From contig CACIGI010000002.1 of assembly GCA_902586125.1 (NCBI GenBank), positions 1 through 64,000 on the forward strand: a DNA stretch of 64,000 bases, read 5' to 3'. The position numbers were made by a program, and so were the translations under genes. The DNA is from an uncultured Pelagibacteraceae bacterium (GTDB taxonomy: Bacteria > Pseudomonadota > Alphaproteobacteria > Pelagibacterales > Pelagibacteraceae). Below, piece by piece: positions 10,084 to 17,558 of the stretch (its first letter is position 1; every line of letters starts with the position of its first letter). Under the pieces are notes generated by a model. It saw nothing but the letters and a program-made list of their open reading frames with translations. It ran no database searches and was not told the origin of the DNA.

Positions 10084-11910
10084 GTGGAAAGAATAATTAC
10101 AAAATCATTTGCTCGTTTAATGGGTCGTGGAACTCATCGGGGTTTTATTACTCATGAAGAATTAAGCAAGTCTCTTGGAAAAAGAAATCTTTCAGATCAA
10201 AACTTAGCCCAAGCTTTCATCCATATTTTAGACGAAAAAATAATTCTAGTTGAAAAAAAATCAGATTTTAAAGTTTTAAGAAAAAAAGAAGGATCATCCA
10301 AAGATGAGGGTAAGACTATTGAGAAAAGTGATGATCCAATTCGAATGTATCTTAGAGAAATGGGAGGCGTAGAGCTTTTATCTAGAGAAGGTGAAATTGC
10401 TATTGCAAAAAGAATTGAAGCTGGAAAAGATGTGATGTTAATTGCATTATCTCAAAGCCCAATAACTGCTCAACAATTTTTCGAGTGGAACGAAAAACTG
10501 CAAAAAGATGAGATCTTAGTTAGAGAAATTATTGATATTGATACTAACTACATGGAAGATGAAACTACAGGTCCAAGTGCAAAACAAAAAAATTCAGGTG
10601 AAGCAGAAAGTGATGATAATTCGAGCGACGAAGGTGATGATGATTTTAATCCAACATTAGCTGCGATGGAGACAGAAATTAAACCGAAAGTGCTAAAAAC
10701 TGTTCACAATTTAACTAAAGATTACAACAAGTTAATAAAATATCAAAAAGAAAAACTTGATTGTATTTTGAATTCAAAACTTTTTTCTCCAGCAAAAGAA
10801 AAAAGTTACGAAAAACTTGTAAAAGAAATTTTAGAGGATATTAAATCACTTCAATTATCGCCATCAGTTTTGGAAACACTTGTTCAAAAACACTATATTG
10901 AAAATAAAAAGATTATTTCTTTAGAGGGAAATCTTATGCGTTTAGCTATAGATCATAAAATTTCAAGAAATGAATTTTTAAAATTTTACGTTGGAAATGA
11001 AATTAACCCAAATCTTAAAAAATTCTTAGATACGAATTCAATATGGAAACAATTTTTTTCTAAGAATAAAGACAAATTTAAAGCTATACGTGAAAGATTA
11101 ATTGAATTTAGTCATAAAATAGGAATGTCTGTAACAGATTTTAAAAAATTAGTGAGCAGAGTTCAAAAAGGTGAAAAAGAGTCCAGAATAGCAAAAAAAG
11201 AAATGGTTGAAGCTAATTTAAGATTAGTTATCTCAATTGCAAAAAAATATACAAACAGAGGATTACAATTTTTAGATTTAATTCAAGAAGGAAATATAGG
11301 ATTAATGAAGGCGGTTGACAAGTTTGAGTACAGAAGAGGTTATAAATTTTCCACATATGCAACTTGGTGGATAAGACAAGCAATAACTAGATCCATCGCT
11401 GACCAGGCTAGGACGATCAGAATTCCTGTTCATATGATTGAAACAATAAACAAAATTGTCAGAACTCAGAGATTGATTTTAAGTGAGTTTGGTAGGGAAG
11501 CTACTCCTGAGGAACTAGCTAAAAAGCTAAGGATGCCATTAGATAAAGTTAGAAAAGTCTTAAAAATATCTAAAGAGCCCGTGTCACTAGAAAAACCTGT
11601 TGGTGATGAAGAAGATAGCAGTTTGGGAGATTTTATAGAAGACACAAAAGCTCTAGCGCCTCTTGAACAAGCAATTAAATCAAATTTAGGTGAAGCTACA
11701 ACTAAAATATTATCAACATTGACACCAAGAGAAGAAAGAGTCTTGAGAATGAGATTTGGAGTCGGCATGAATACTGATCATACGTTAGAGGAGGTTGGTT
11801 TGCAGTTTTCCGTCACTCGAGAAAGAATTCGACAGATAGAAGCAAAAGCACTTAGAAAATTAAAACATCCTAGTAGATCAAAACAATTAAAAAGTTTCTT
11901 GGAAAGTTAA
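10084..11910 (+). CDS. rpoD: RNA polymerase primary sigma factor (sigma-70)
   Basis: Housekeeping sigma factor of 608 aa. Region 1.1 covers about residues 1-75; region 1.2 is [22 protein letters not shown]; an acidic linker ([15 protein letters not shown]) sits in the non-conserved part. Regions 2.1-2.4 contain [14 protein letters not shown] and [20 protein letters not shown], then [20 protein letters not shown]; region 4 has [15 protein letters not shown] and the helix-turn-helix [20 protein letters not shown]. Translation appears to begin at a GTG. It closes the YqeY-dnaG-rpoD unit and is followed after 10 bp by a tRNA. Confidence 0.98.
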   Translation: MERIITKSFARLMGRGTHRGFITHEELSKSLGKRNLSDQNLAQAFIHILDEKIILVEKKSDFKVLRKKEGSSKDEGKTIEKSDDPIRMYLREMGGVELLSREGEIAIAKRIEAGKDVMLIALSQSPITAQQFFEWNEKLQKDEILVREIIDIDTNYMEDETTGPSAKQKNSGEAESDDNSSDEGDDDFNPTLAAMETEIKPKVLKTVHNLTKDYNKLIKYQKEKLDCILNSKLFSPAKEKSYEKLVKEILEDIKSLQLSPSVLETLVQKHYIENKKIISLEGNLMRLAIDHKISRNEFLKFYVGNEINPNLKKFLDTNSIWKQFFSKNKDKFKAIRERLIEFSHKIGMSVTDFKKLVSRVQKGEKESRIAKKEMVEANLRLVISIAKKYTNRGLQFLDLIQEGNIGLMKAVDKFEYRRGYKFSTYATWWIRQAITRSIADQARTIRIPVHMIETINKIVRTQRLILSEFGREATPEELAKKLRMPLDKVRKVLKISKEPVSLEKPVGDEEDSSLGDFIEDTKALAPLEQAIKSNLGEATTKILSTLTPREERVLRMRFGVGMNTDHTLEEVGLQFSVTRERIRQIEAKALRKLKHPSRSKQLKSFLES

Positions 11911-11920
11911 TATTGATTTT

Positions 11921-11995
11921 GGGCCGTTAGCTCAATAGTAGAGTACTGCATTGACATTGCAGGGGTAGTTGGAGCGTAACCAACACGGCCCACCA
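11921..11995 (+). tRNA. tRNA-Val(GAC), atypical D and T loops
   Basis: A 75-nt cloverleaf with encoded CCA. The acceptor stem GGGCCGT/ACGGCCC, anticodon stem CTGCA/TGCAG and T stem GTTGG/CCAAC pair completely, and the D stem GCTC/GAGT has one G-U. The anticodon loop TTGACAT places GAC at 11953-11955. The D loop is AATAGTA, without the usual G18-G19, and the T loop is AGCGTAA instead of TTCRAnn, so the standard D-loop/T-loop contact residues are missing on both sides. The stems show it is not random decay. It lies 10 bp after rpoD and 59 bp before the tRNA fragment that marks the island edge. Confidence 0.85.
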
Positions 11996-12054
11996 TTATA
12001 AGATTTGTTGATTGATTAAAATTCTAAAACAAAGTAAAAAAAGACTATTTGTTT

Positions 12055-12094
12055 GGGCCTGTAGCTCAGTTGGTTAGAGCAGTACACTCATAAT
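12055..12094 (+). pseudogene. 5'-half fragment of the CAT-anticodon tRNA gene
   Basis: Forty nucleotides identical to positions 19813-19852, covering acceptor 5' strand, D arm and anticodon arm up to the base after the anticodon loop. The sequence then departs (TTCTTTC instead of GTATTGG). No matching 3' half follows, so this copy cannot fold into a tRNA. It is interpreted as the host 5' half left behind by the island insertion. Confidence 0.9.
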
Positions 12095-12168
12095 TTCTTT
12101 CTTATAAAAAAATCTTAAATTAGTATTATAAATCAACCTTAATTGGAGGATTTTTTTTGCAATACACA

Positions 12169-12202
12169 TTTACCAACTATTTACCAACGGATGCAATTAT
12201 AG
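12169..12202 (+). repeat. left arm-like direct repeat (tandem TTTACCAAC)
   Basis: Two copies of (T)TTACCAAC with 11-bp spacing, followed by GGATGCAATTA. It matches the right copy at 19699-19733 with few differences, one of them a single-base length change between the two units. It lies 75 nt inside the left tRNA core. Repeats of this kind next to an att core are typical of arm-type binding sites of tyrosine integrases; that role is inferred. Confidence 0.65.
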
Positions 12203-12213
12203 TACGTTTTATT

Positions 12214-13452
12214 ATGAATTTAAAAATATTTAGCAAAATTTTTTTGATTATAAATTTTGTCTTTTTTTTGAATGGAATATCTAACGCAGATGAAAAAGAT
12301 ATTAAATTAAGAAGTAGTGACAATAGCGATAATTTAGAGCCTGTTCAAATTACAATTAGTCCTGATTTATTAGATATTGATAAAGCCTTAAGCTTAAAAT
12401 CTAAATATAAAATTGCAAAAGAATTTTCAATAACAACAGACAAAACTTTAAAAAAGAAAAAAAAAATTAAATATAGAGGAAGTGCTAAAAATATTTTCAA
12501 AAATTATGTAAATAGCGTGGTTTTCTTATACAATCCGACTGAAGGAGAAGAAAGTTTAGGCGCAGGTTTTTTAGTAGATAAATCTGGTATTATTTTAACT
12601 AATTGGCATGTAACAAAAGGAACAAAGGAAATTTTTGTATGGCCATTACCTGTGGGTGGATCCGTTGAGACGGAGGTATTATTCAAAGAAATTGATCCTC
12701 ATTTTGGAGCAGTACTAGCTGAAAATAAAACCCAAGATCTTGCTTTAATCAAAGTTAATGGTCTTCCATCTAGTGTAAAATTAGTTGAGCTTGGAAACAA
12801 CTCAGATATAGAAATCGGTGATACAGTTTACGCAATTGGTCACCCAAATGGATTACCTTGGAATTTTACTAATGGAATGGTTACTCAAATAAGAAAGAAT
12901 AAAAAATGGATTTATGAGGACAAATCTGAGCATACTGCCACTGTTATTCAAACTCAAACTCCTATTAGTCCTGGTAATTCTGGAGGACCATTATTTTCTG
13001 AAAAGGGAAAAATAGTTGGAATTAATACTTGGGGTGCTGAGGGTCAAAATTTAAATTTTGCTGTAGCTGTTGACCATGCAAAAGAATTTATTAAACAGAA
13101 TCCAAATTTAAAAAACGTAAATCCAGTTGATTCATTAATAAAAAAAGATTACCCAAATGCAAAAACTCAAGATTATAATAAAAATGGTGTTATAGACACC
13201 TGGTATGTTGATGAAAATAAAAATGGAAGAATTGACCTAGGATTTATTGACGATAATGAAAATGGTTTTGTTGAGGGAACTTTGATAGATAAAGATGAGG
13301 ATGGTATTTGGGAAGTATTAATTCTTGATTCTGATGAAAATGGAAAAACCGATCAAGCTTATTTAGACGAAAATTCAGATGGTAAACCTGATGTCTTAGC
13401 TCATGATTATAATGAGGATGGTGAGTGGGATAAATTTGAAAATCTTTCTTAA
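12214..13452 (+). CDS. exported trypsin-like serine protease with Ca-binding-type repeats
   Basis: The ATG at 12214 gives 412 aa with a clear signal peptide (NFVFFLNGISNA, cleavage after about residue 25). The reading frame is open further upstream to a TTG at 12157, but that would bury the signal peptide. The protease domain has the full triad: His132 in ILTNWHVTKG, Asp175 in TQDLALIKV and Ser256 in SPGNSGGPL, as in HtrA-like proteases. No PDZ domain follows. Residues 320-410 are seven 13-residue repeats of the form D-x-(N/D)-x-(N/D)-G-x-x-(D/E), which resemble EF-hand or thrombospondin type 3 calcium loops. It is convergent with the MORN-caspase gene and overlaps its end by 4 bp. Likely periplasmic or extracellular. 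Confidence 0.88.
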   Translation: MNLKIFSKIFLIINFVFFLNGISNADEKDIKLRSSDNSDNLEPVQITISPDLLDIDKALSLKSKYKIAKEFSITTDKTLKKKKKIKYRGSAKNIFKNYVNSVVFLYNPTEGEESLGAGFLVDKSGIILTNWHVTKGTKEIFVWPLPVGGSVETEVLFKEIDPHFGAVLAENKTQDLALIKVNGLPSSVKLVELGNNSDIEIGDTVYAIGHPNGLPWNFTNGMVTQIRKNKKWIYEDKSEHTATVIQTQTPISPGNSGGPLFSEKGKIVGINTWGAEGQNLNFAVAVDHAKEFIKQNPNLKNVNPVDSLIKKDYPNAKTQDYNKNGVIDTWYVDENKNGRIDLGFIDDNENGFVEGTLIDKDEDGIWEVLILDSDENGKTDQAYLDENSDGKPDVLAHDYNEDGEWDKFENLS

Positions 13453-15548
13453 GATTTAGGAAAAAATAAAAATTCTCCTCCGTTATGACCCGTGCCATGT
13501 ATTAATGAATGTTCAGGTGTTTGATTTGCATTATTAATTACGTAATTTTGAACAGTTTGAAATAATTCAATTGATCTTATTACATTAGTATTCTCTTTTA
13601 ATGCTCTTATTAAAGGTTCTGCAAAAACTGAATTTTTTGAGTCTCCAATCCCATCAGCTACTTCTTCATTTCCACCAGATGTAATTACTAATCTCGTTTT
13701 TTTAACTTGTAGTCTTTTGATTGAAGTTGCAGTTAATTTTTCTACTGATTTATTTTCACCACTTCCTCTCATAAGAGAACCAGAGAAACAACTATCAACA
13801 ATCAACAAAATATGTTTTGCATCCGATGCTCCTATCAGATCTTTAATATTTAGATTACTAATCCATTTAGAATCTTGTGTAGCTCCAGCATCTGTTGGCA
13901 ACCAATAGCCTCTTTTTTGTTTTTTTTCTAATTGTCCATGCCCTGCATAAAAAATTAAAATATTATCTTGTTTGTCTCTATTTTTAGTAAAATTAATAAT
14001 TGCATCTAAAGTATCACCAGATTTTTTGTCAGTTAATAAAGTGGTCTCAAAGCCATATTTTTCTCTTAAAACTTTTTCTAAATCCTTTGCATCATTTACT
14101 GCATTATCTAGATCTTCTAATTTGTCATAATCATTATTACCAATTATTAATGCATAGTACTTTTCGTCAGTTGTGAATTTTGCCAATGTGGTTTTACCTT
14201 CTGCTTCTTTGCCATCTTCCCATAATCCTTCATAAATATTTCCATTTGCATAGACCATTTTTCCATTACCATGCATGACACCGTCTTTAAATTGTCCAAA
14301 GTATTTATCTCCATTATTAAAATTGAAAGTTCCTTCGCCATGCTCATATCCTCTTAAAAACTCACCGATATATTTATCACCATTTGAATAAGATATTTTG
14401 CCATAACCCTCTATAATATTATCTTTAAAATCTCCTTCGTAAATTGTACCACTGACATAAGTGTATTTACCTTTTCCATTTCTTAATCCATCTAAAAATT
14501 TACCCTCATATTTTTCACCATCGGCCCATGTAAAAATACCAAATCCGCTTTCTAAACCTTTTTCCCAAGAACCTTCATATTTATTTCCATTTTTGTATTT
14601 GAAAATCCCTTTACCATCGTAAAGATTATTTTTAAAATCTCCTTCGTAAGTCTGCCCATTTTCATCAATATATTTTCCCTTACCTTGACGAAGATTGTTT
14701 TTAAATTCTCCCTCATAAATTGACCCGTCAGTCCAATAAAATTTACCTTTTCCATTTAAAAGATTATTTTTAAATTCACCCTCTCCTTTGTCTCCATTAG
14801 CATAAGTATAAGTGCCGTAACCATTGAGTCTATCATCTTTAAATTCACCTATAGCAATATCACCATTATCAAATTTCCAAGTACCCTGACCGTTTAAATA
14901 ATCTTTTACAAAAAAACCAGTGACTTCAGTTCCATCTGGTTTGCTGTAAAAACCATCACCATTTAAAAATCCATCTTTAAAAGTACCTTTATATATTGCA
15001 CCATTCCAATTTGTAAAAACACCCTGACCGTTTAGAACAAAATTTTCGAATTGGCCCTCGGACACTGATCCAAGGTTATCTGTAAATTTTCCATAACCGT
15101 GCCAAACCATATCTTTGAATTCTCCTTCGTAAAAAGATCCATCTGGCATGCTTATTTTCCCCTTACCATTACATAGATCTTTTCTAATCTCACATTCCCA
15201 CCAAGTTCCATCTTTTTCTACTTGTTTACCAAAACCATCAGCAAGATTATTTTTAAAACCTCCCACATAAATTCCACCCCAAGCTTCTCTCAAAACTCCT
15301 TGACCATGAAACTGTCCATCTTTCCATTCTCCTTTATATATATTTCTTGGAAATTTGAACTCACCATAACAATTAGTCCATTTAGTATAATCGGTTCCTT
15401 CACAATTAGGTAAGGATGTTTCAATTTTATATTTTTCCGGAATTTCAGTATTTGCTTTAAAACCTAAAATAAAAATAAACATAATTAGTAAGGAGTACTT
15501 AATTATTCTTGAGAATTTATTTTGATAAATTGATAGAAGTAATTTCAT
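13449..15548 (-). CDS. MORN-repeat caspase-fold (C14) protease
   Basis: A 699-aa protein. Residues 16-31 form a hydrophobic export signal or membrane anchor. Residues 70-460 are 17 consecutive 23-residue MORN repeats (pattern YxGxFxxxxxxGxGxxxxxxG). Residues 463-699 are a caspase/metacaspase-type domain with catalytic His537 in FYAGHGQ and Cys587 in VDSCFSG. Metacaspase-like enzymes usually cut after Arg or Lys; the target here is unknown. The C-terminus (NANQTPEHS, HNGGEFLFFP) closely matches the second island caspase at 17834. The gene overlaps the anti-sigma gene by 32 bp and is the last gene of the sigma operon. Confidence 0.92.
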   Translation of the reverse strand: MKLLLSIYQNKFSRIIKYSLLIMFIFILGFKANTEIPEKYKIETSLPNCEGTDYTKWTNCYGEFKFPRNIYKGEWKDGQFHGQGVLREAWGGIYVGGFKNNLADGFGKQVEKDGTWWECEIRKDLCNGKGKISMPDGSFYEGEFKDMVWHGYGKFTDNLGSVSEGQFENFVLNGQGVFTNWNGAIYKGTFKDGFLNGDGFYSKPDGTEVTGFFVKDYLNGQGTWKFDNGDIAIGEFKDDRLNGYGTYTYANGDKGEGEFKNNLLNGKGKFYWTDGSIYEGEFKNNLRQGKGKYIDENGQTYEGDFKNNLYDGKGIFKYKNGNKYEGSWEKGLESGFGIFTWADGEKYEGKFLDGLRNGKGKYTYVSGTIYEGDFKDNIIEGYGKISYSNGDKYIGEFLRGYEHGEGTFNFNNGDKYFGQFKDGVMHGNGKMVYANGNIYEGLWEDGKEAEGKTTLAKFTTDEKYYALIIGNNDYDKLEDLDNAVNDAKDLEKVLREKYGFETTLLTDKKSGDTLDAIINFTKNRDKQDNILIFYAGHGQLEKKQKRGYWLPTDAGATQDSKWISNLNIKDLIGASDAKHILLIVDSCFSGSLMRGSGENKSVEKLTATSIKRLQVKKTRLVITSGGNEEVADGIGDSKNSVFAEPLIRALKENTNVIRSIELFQTVQNYVINNANQTPEHSLIHGTGHNGGEFLFFPKS

Positions 15549-16272
15549 AATTATTATCTATTTTACATACATCTAGAGTAACATCGGTTCCTTGATCACT
15601 TTCAGACAATCTTAAAGGCTCATTAAATGCAATTTTTTTACAATTATTGCCACTTACATTAAAGTTTTCAACTAGTAAAAACTTAACTCTTTTACCATCA
15701 TTATCTTCCAATGAAGTTTGAAACTCTTCATTAATTTCTAAATCATCAATGGTTGAATTGATATCTTGGATAAATTGATTTTGGTTAAAATATTTATACA
15801 AATTTGTAATTCTTGTAGACAAATCTTCATCTTGTTTAGGCATGCCTCTAAATTTTAGATCTTTTGGGGCATCGATTGACTGGTTTAAGGCTATAACTTC
15901 ATTACCACTTTTTACATCTTTTCCTGAAATAAAAGTATCTGCATAAAATCCAGCAACAAACATTAAACAACATGCTGCAGCTACTCCAGCATATTGAATT
16001 TTAAATAATCCAAAGAAATTAAAAGAACCAAACTCTTTAGCTATTGGTTTTTTCCACTTTTTAATAATATCAGCTTTTTCTTGAAGATTTTTTGGTAAAG
16101 GTTGCGATTTGATTTCATTACCTAATTTAAATAATAAGTCCCCTGTTTCTTGAAAGCTATTATATAACTCTTTTAACTTTGGATCAGCTTCAATTGCTTT
16201 TTTAACCTCTTCACGTTCTTCTGTTGGAAGTGTTCCATCAGCGTATTGCATTACTTTAGTTTCATCAATCAT
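15517..16272 (-). CDS. membrane-anchored anti-sigma factor candidate
   Basis: A protein of 251 aa from the ATG at 16272, which overlaps the sigma gene stop (TAATG), so translation is coupled; an upstream in-frame start at 16305 is less likely. Residues 1-50 (KVMQYADGTLPTEEREEVKKAI) look like the cytoplasmic N-terminal domain of ECF anti-sigma factors, without the zinc-binding His/Cys. One transmembrane helix lies at about 93-112 (YAGVAAACCLMFVAGFYA). The remaining 140 residues would be periplasmic. The role as anti-sigma factor rests on domain layout plus position directly after the sigma gene. It could be the target of the proteases encoded beside it. Confidence 0.75.
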   Translation of the reverse strand: MIDETKVMQYADGTLPTEEREEVKKAIEADPKLKELYNSFQETGDLLFKLGNEIKSQPLPKNLQEKADIIKKWKKPIAKEFGSFNFFGLFKIQYAGVAAACCLMFVAGFYADTFISGKDVKSGNEVIALNQSIDAPKDLKFRGMPKQDEDLSTRITNLYKYFNQNQFIQDINSTIDDLEINEEFQTSLEDNDGKRVKFLLVENFNVSGNNCKKIAFNEPLRLSESDQGTDVTLDVCKIDNNYEITSINLSK

Positions 16273-16760
16273 TAAGCAATTAATCCTTTTAATTCTTTTC
16301 GACAATTTGATAACCTACTTAAAACAGTTCCTAAACTTTTAACTCCAGTAACTTCTTGCATTTCTTGCATGCTCATTCCTTCAGATGCTAACATTAAAAT
16401 TTCCTGACATTTTTCACCCATAGTTTTGATAGCTGAAAGAACTTTTTTTGTCTCATCTTTTAAGCCTATTCTTTCTGAAATATCATTTTGTTTATCATCA
16501 ACTACCTGTAAGTCGTTTCCTTCATCATCAGTCATAGAAGTCATTTTTTGATTTTTTCTAATTTCATCAATAAAGAGACCTTTCATTTTTAATACAGCTA
16601 TAGCTTTAATGTTTGGGTGATCCATATATTTATCTTTATTAGATATTAAATATTCCATAGCACCATTGACTAATTCGTAAGGGTCGCTTTTCCCCCTTAC
16701 TATCCCCAGCGCTATCACTACTAAGCTCTTTATAAAATTCTCGTCCAATTTCTCTGTCAT
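16272..16760 (-). CDS. ECF-type RNA polymerase sigma factor
   Basis: A 162-aa protein from the ATG at 16760; the frame is open back to a TTG at 16775. Region 2 is recognisable from ALGIVRGKSDPYELVNGAME and NIKAIAVLKMKGLFIDEIRKN, which mirrors the L-x-x-I-A-x-N-x-x-x-D-x-x-R region 2.4 pattern. Region 4 is CQEILMLASEGMSMQEMQ followed by VKSLGTVLSRLSNCRKEL, the DNA-binding helix-turn-helix. It lacks regions 1 and 3, as ECF factors do. Streamlined SAR11 genomes carry very few sigma factors, so an accessory one is noteworthy. The first 120 bp overlap another open frame (16639-16827). It is coupled to the anti-sigma gene. Confidence 0.82.
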   Translation of the reverse strand: MTEKLDENFIKSLVVIALGIVRGKSDPYELVNGAMEYLISNKDKYMDHPNIKAIAVLKMKGLFIDEIRKNQKMTSMTDDEGNDLQVVDDKQNDISERIGLKDETKKVLSAIKTMGEKCQEILMLASEGMSMQEMQEVTGVKSLGTVLSRLSNCRKELKGLIA

Positions 16761-16827
16761 ACTTAAAATCTTCAATGAGATCTAAAGTATCAAATCTAAA
16801 ACAATTATAGCTCTTATTCAATTTCAT
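16639..16827 (-). CDS. 62-aa ORF overlapping the sigma gene start (status uncertain)
   Basis: This frame starts at an ATG fused to the preceding stop (TAATG at 16829-16825), the same coupling used elsewhere in this operon. Its first 45 codons use the A/T-rich codons normal for this genome. It runs into the 5' part of the sigma gene in a different frame and stops at 16639. Either it is a small overlapping gene, or it is the true N-terminus of the sigma protein separated by a frameshift near the G-rich stretch around 16685-16700. No family is recognised. Confidence 0.35.
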   Translation of the reverse strand: MKLNKSYNCFRFDTLDLIEDFKYDREIGREFYKELSSDSAGDSKGEKRPLRISQWCYGIFNI

Positions 16828-17018
16828 TATATCCTCTTAATACTTGGTGAATCACCACATCTATAAAGTGGATTTGAGTAGGTATTTATAAATTGATACT
16901 CAACTTCTGAGTTGCAGGAAAAATATATATTTTCTGCACTCGCTCTTAAAGGATTATTAATTATTAAAACTATTTTTAATAATAAAAAAATAATAAATAT
17001 TATAAAATAATTCTTCAT
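16827..17018 (-). CDS. small exported protein, 63 aa, two cysteines
   Basis: The protein is MKN plus a strong hydrophobic stretch (YFIIFIIFLLLKIVLIIN) and a cleavage-like site NPLRASA-E, followed by a 35-residue mature part with two Cys that could form a disulfide. No family is recognised. It starts inside the stop of peptide A (TAATG) and its own stop overlaps the next ATG, so it belongs to the sigma operon transcribed from the promoter at 17202-17227. Confidence 0.6.
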   Translation of the reverse strand: MKNYFIIFIIFLLLKIVLIINNPLRASAENIYFSCNSEVEYQFINTYSNPLYRCGDSPSIKRI

Positions 17019-17158
17019 TAGAAATTTGCTCCTTTAATAAATTTGTTTGTATAAAAATTATACCCATTCAAATCATTAGAAATAACATTCCATTCACTTG
17101 CTTGAGATGTGTTATGTAAAGCTGCAATTATACCAAAAATCATAATTATCTTTTTCAT
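17018..17158 (-). CDS. small exported peptide A, 46 aa, first gene of the sigma operon
   Basis: The 46-residue sequence has the signal peptide MKKIIMIFGIIAALHNTSQA and a mature part of about 26 residues (SEWNVISNDLNGYNFY and onward). The start is set by AAAGGA 8 nt upstream of ATG 17158; an in-frame ATG 36 nt further up lies in the conserved leader. Its stop overlaps the start of the 63-aa gene. It is the promoter-proximal gene of the operon peptide A - 63 aa - sigma - anti-sigma - MORN caspase. No similarity to known families is seen in the mature part. Confidence 0.65.
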   Translation of the reverse strand: MKKIIMIFGIIAALHNTSQASEWNVISNDLNGYNFYTNKFIKGANF

Positions 17159-17201
17159 CGTGTTTCCTTTTGTTAGTTGTTTGTTTTTGTTCATGTTTAA
17201 T

Positions 17202-17227
17202 TAACGTTTGATGTTGAATTTTATTCA
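17202..17227 (-). promoter_or_regulatory. ECF-type promoter A (sigma operon)
   Basis: On the minus strand TGAATAA (17227-17221), 14 nt, then CGTTA (17206-17202). Written as TGAAT-N16-CGTTA it has the geometry of ECF promoters (GGAAC-N16-CGTT). It is followed by the conserved leader with AACAAAAACAAACAACTAAC and the ribosome site AAAGGA. The operon downstream encodes the sigma factor itself, which suggests autoregulation. Confidence 0.75.
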
Positions 17228-17240
17228 AAAAAAAAGATAA

Positions 17241-17269
17241 AAAAAAAGCCCCTGAAAAGGGGCTTTTTT
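17241..17269 (-). terminator. terminator of peptide B
   Basis: The hairpin AAGCCCC-TGAA-AAGGGGCTT is flanked by an A run on one side and a T run on the other, so it can work in both directions. It lies 14 bp after the stop of peptide B and just upstream of promoter A, insulating the two units. The same sequence recurs at 19384-19414. Confidence 0.85.
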
Positions 17270-17283
17270 AATCATAATTATTA

Positions 17284-17427
17284 CTAGTAAATAATAATTA
17301 CTGAAGGTCCAGAAGAGCTATAACTTGGATTAGACATAGTGCTCATGTAACTATTGTCTCTAGTAACTGCATTTGCACTTGTTGCTAAAATTGAAAGTAT
17401 TCCTATTACCATTGCTATCTTTTTCAT
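17284..17427 (-). CDS. small exported peptide B, 47 aa
   Basis: This ORF encodes 47 aa: signal peptide MKKIAMVIGILSILATSANA (19 of 20 residues identical to peptide D) and a mature part of 27 residues rich in Ser, Tyr and Asn (VTRDNSYMSTMSNPSYSSSG and onward). The start follows AAAGGAAACACG. It is preceded by promoter B and followed by a terminator, so it forms its own transcription unit. The mature part matches none of the other island peptides. Confidence 0.65.
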   Translation of the reverse strand: MKKIAMVIGILSILATSANAVTRDNSYMSTMSNPSYSSSGPSVIIIY

Positions 17428-17470
17428 CGTGTTTCCTTTTGTTAGTTGTTTGTTTTTGTTCATATTTAAC

Positions 17471-17496
17471 TAACGTTTGAAGTCAGATTTTATTCA
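17471..17496 (-). promoter_or_regulatory. ECF-type promoter B
   Basis: TGAATAA (17496-17490), 14 nt, CGTTA (17475-17471) on the minus strand, followed by the same leader as promoters A, C and D. It drives peptide B. Confidence 0.75.
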
Positions 17497-17515
17497 AAAA
17501 AAATTGAATTTTTTT

Positions 17516-17553
17516 TGCCTAAAAGGAGCAATTTATTAAGCTCCTTTTAGGTG
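17516..17553. other. 12-bp stem inverted repeat after the NPW-repeat gene
   Basis: CCTAAAAGGAGC and GCTCCTTTTAGG pair perfectly around a 10-nt loop, 6 bp after the stop of the 17559-17774 gene. The sequence that would follow the hairpin in that transcript is A-rich rather than U-rich, so it is not a classical intrinsic terminator. It may stabilise the mRNA 3' end. Confidence 0.55.
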
Positions 17554-17558
17554 ATTAT

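Noticed and set aside
12180-12209. CCAAC-N16-CGTTT upstream of the trypsin-like gene as a sixth ECF promoter
   Set aside because: The spacing is right, but the first pentamer differs from TGAAT and lies inside the arm-like repeat, whose right copy lacks CGTT. It may be a coincidence.
12157-12213. N-terminal extension of the trypsin-like protease from TTG 12157
   Set aside because: It would place 19 residues before a good signal peptide and run across the arm-like repeat; ATG 12214 is more plausible.
13449-15548. A regular DNA repeat period of about 69 bp, resembling a tandem or CRISPR-like array
   Set aside because: The period equals 23 codons and the units are degenerate in DNA but follow the MORN consensus in one open frame. 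There are no spacers.
17159-17194. Longer forms of the small peptides starting with MNKNKQLTKGNT
   Set aside because: The 12 extra codons are in frame in all four copies but lie in a leader that is identical at the DNA level, would precede the signal peptide, and skip the clear AAAGGA ribosome site.
17516-17553. Intrinsic terminator after the NPW-repeat gene
   Set aside because: The stem is strong, but the transcript would continue with A-rich sequence, so there is no U run.
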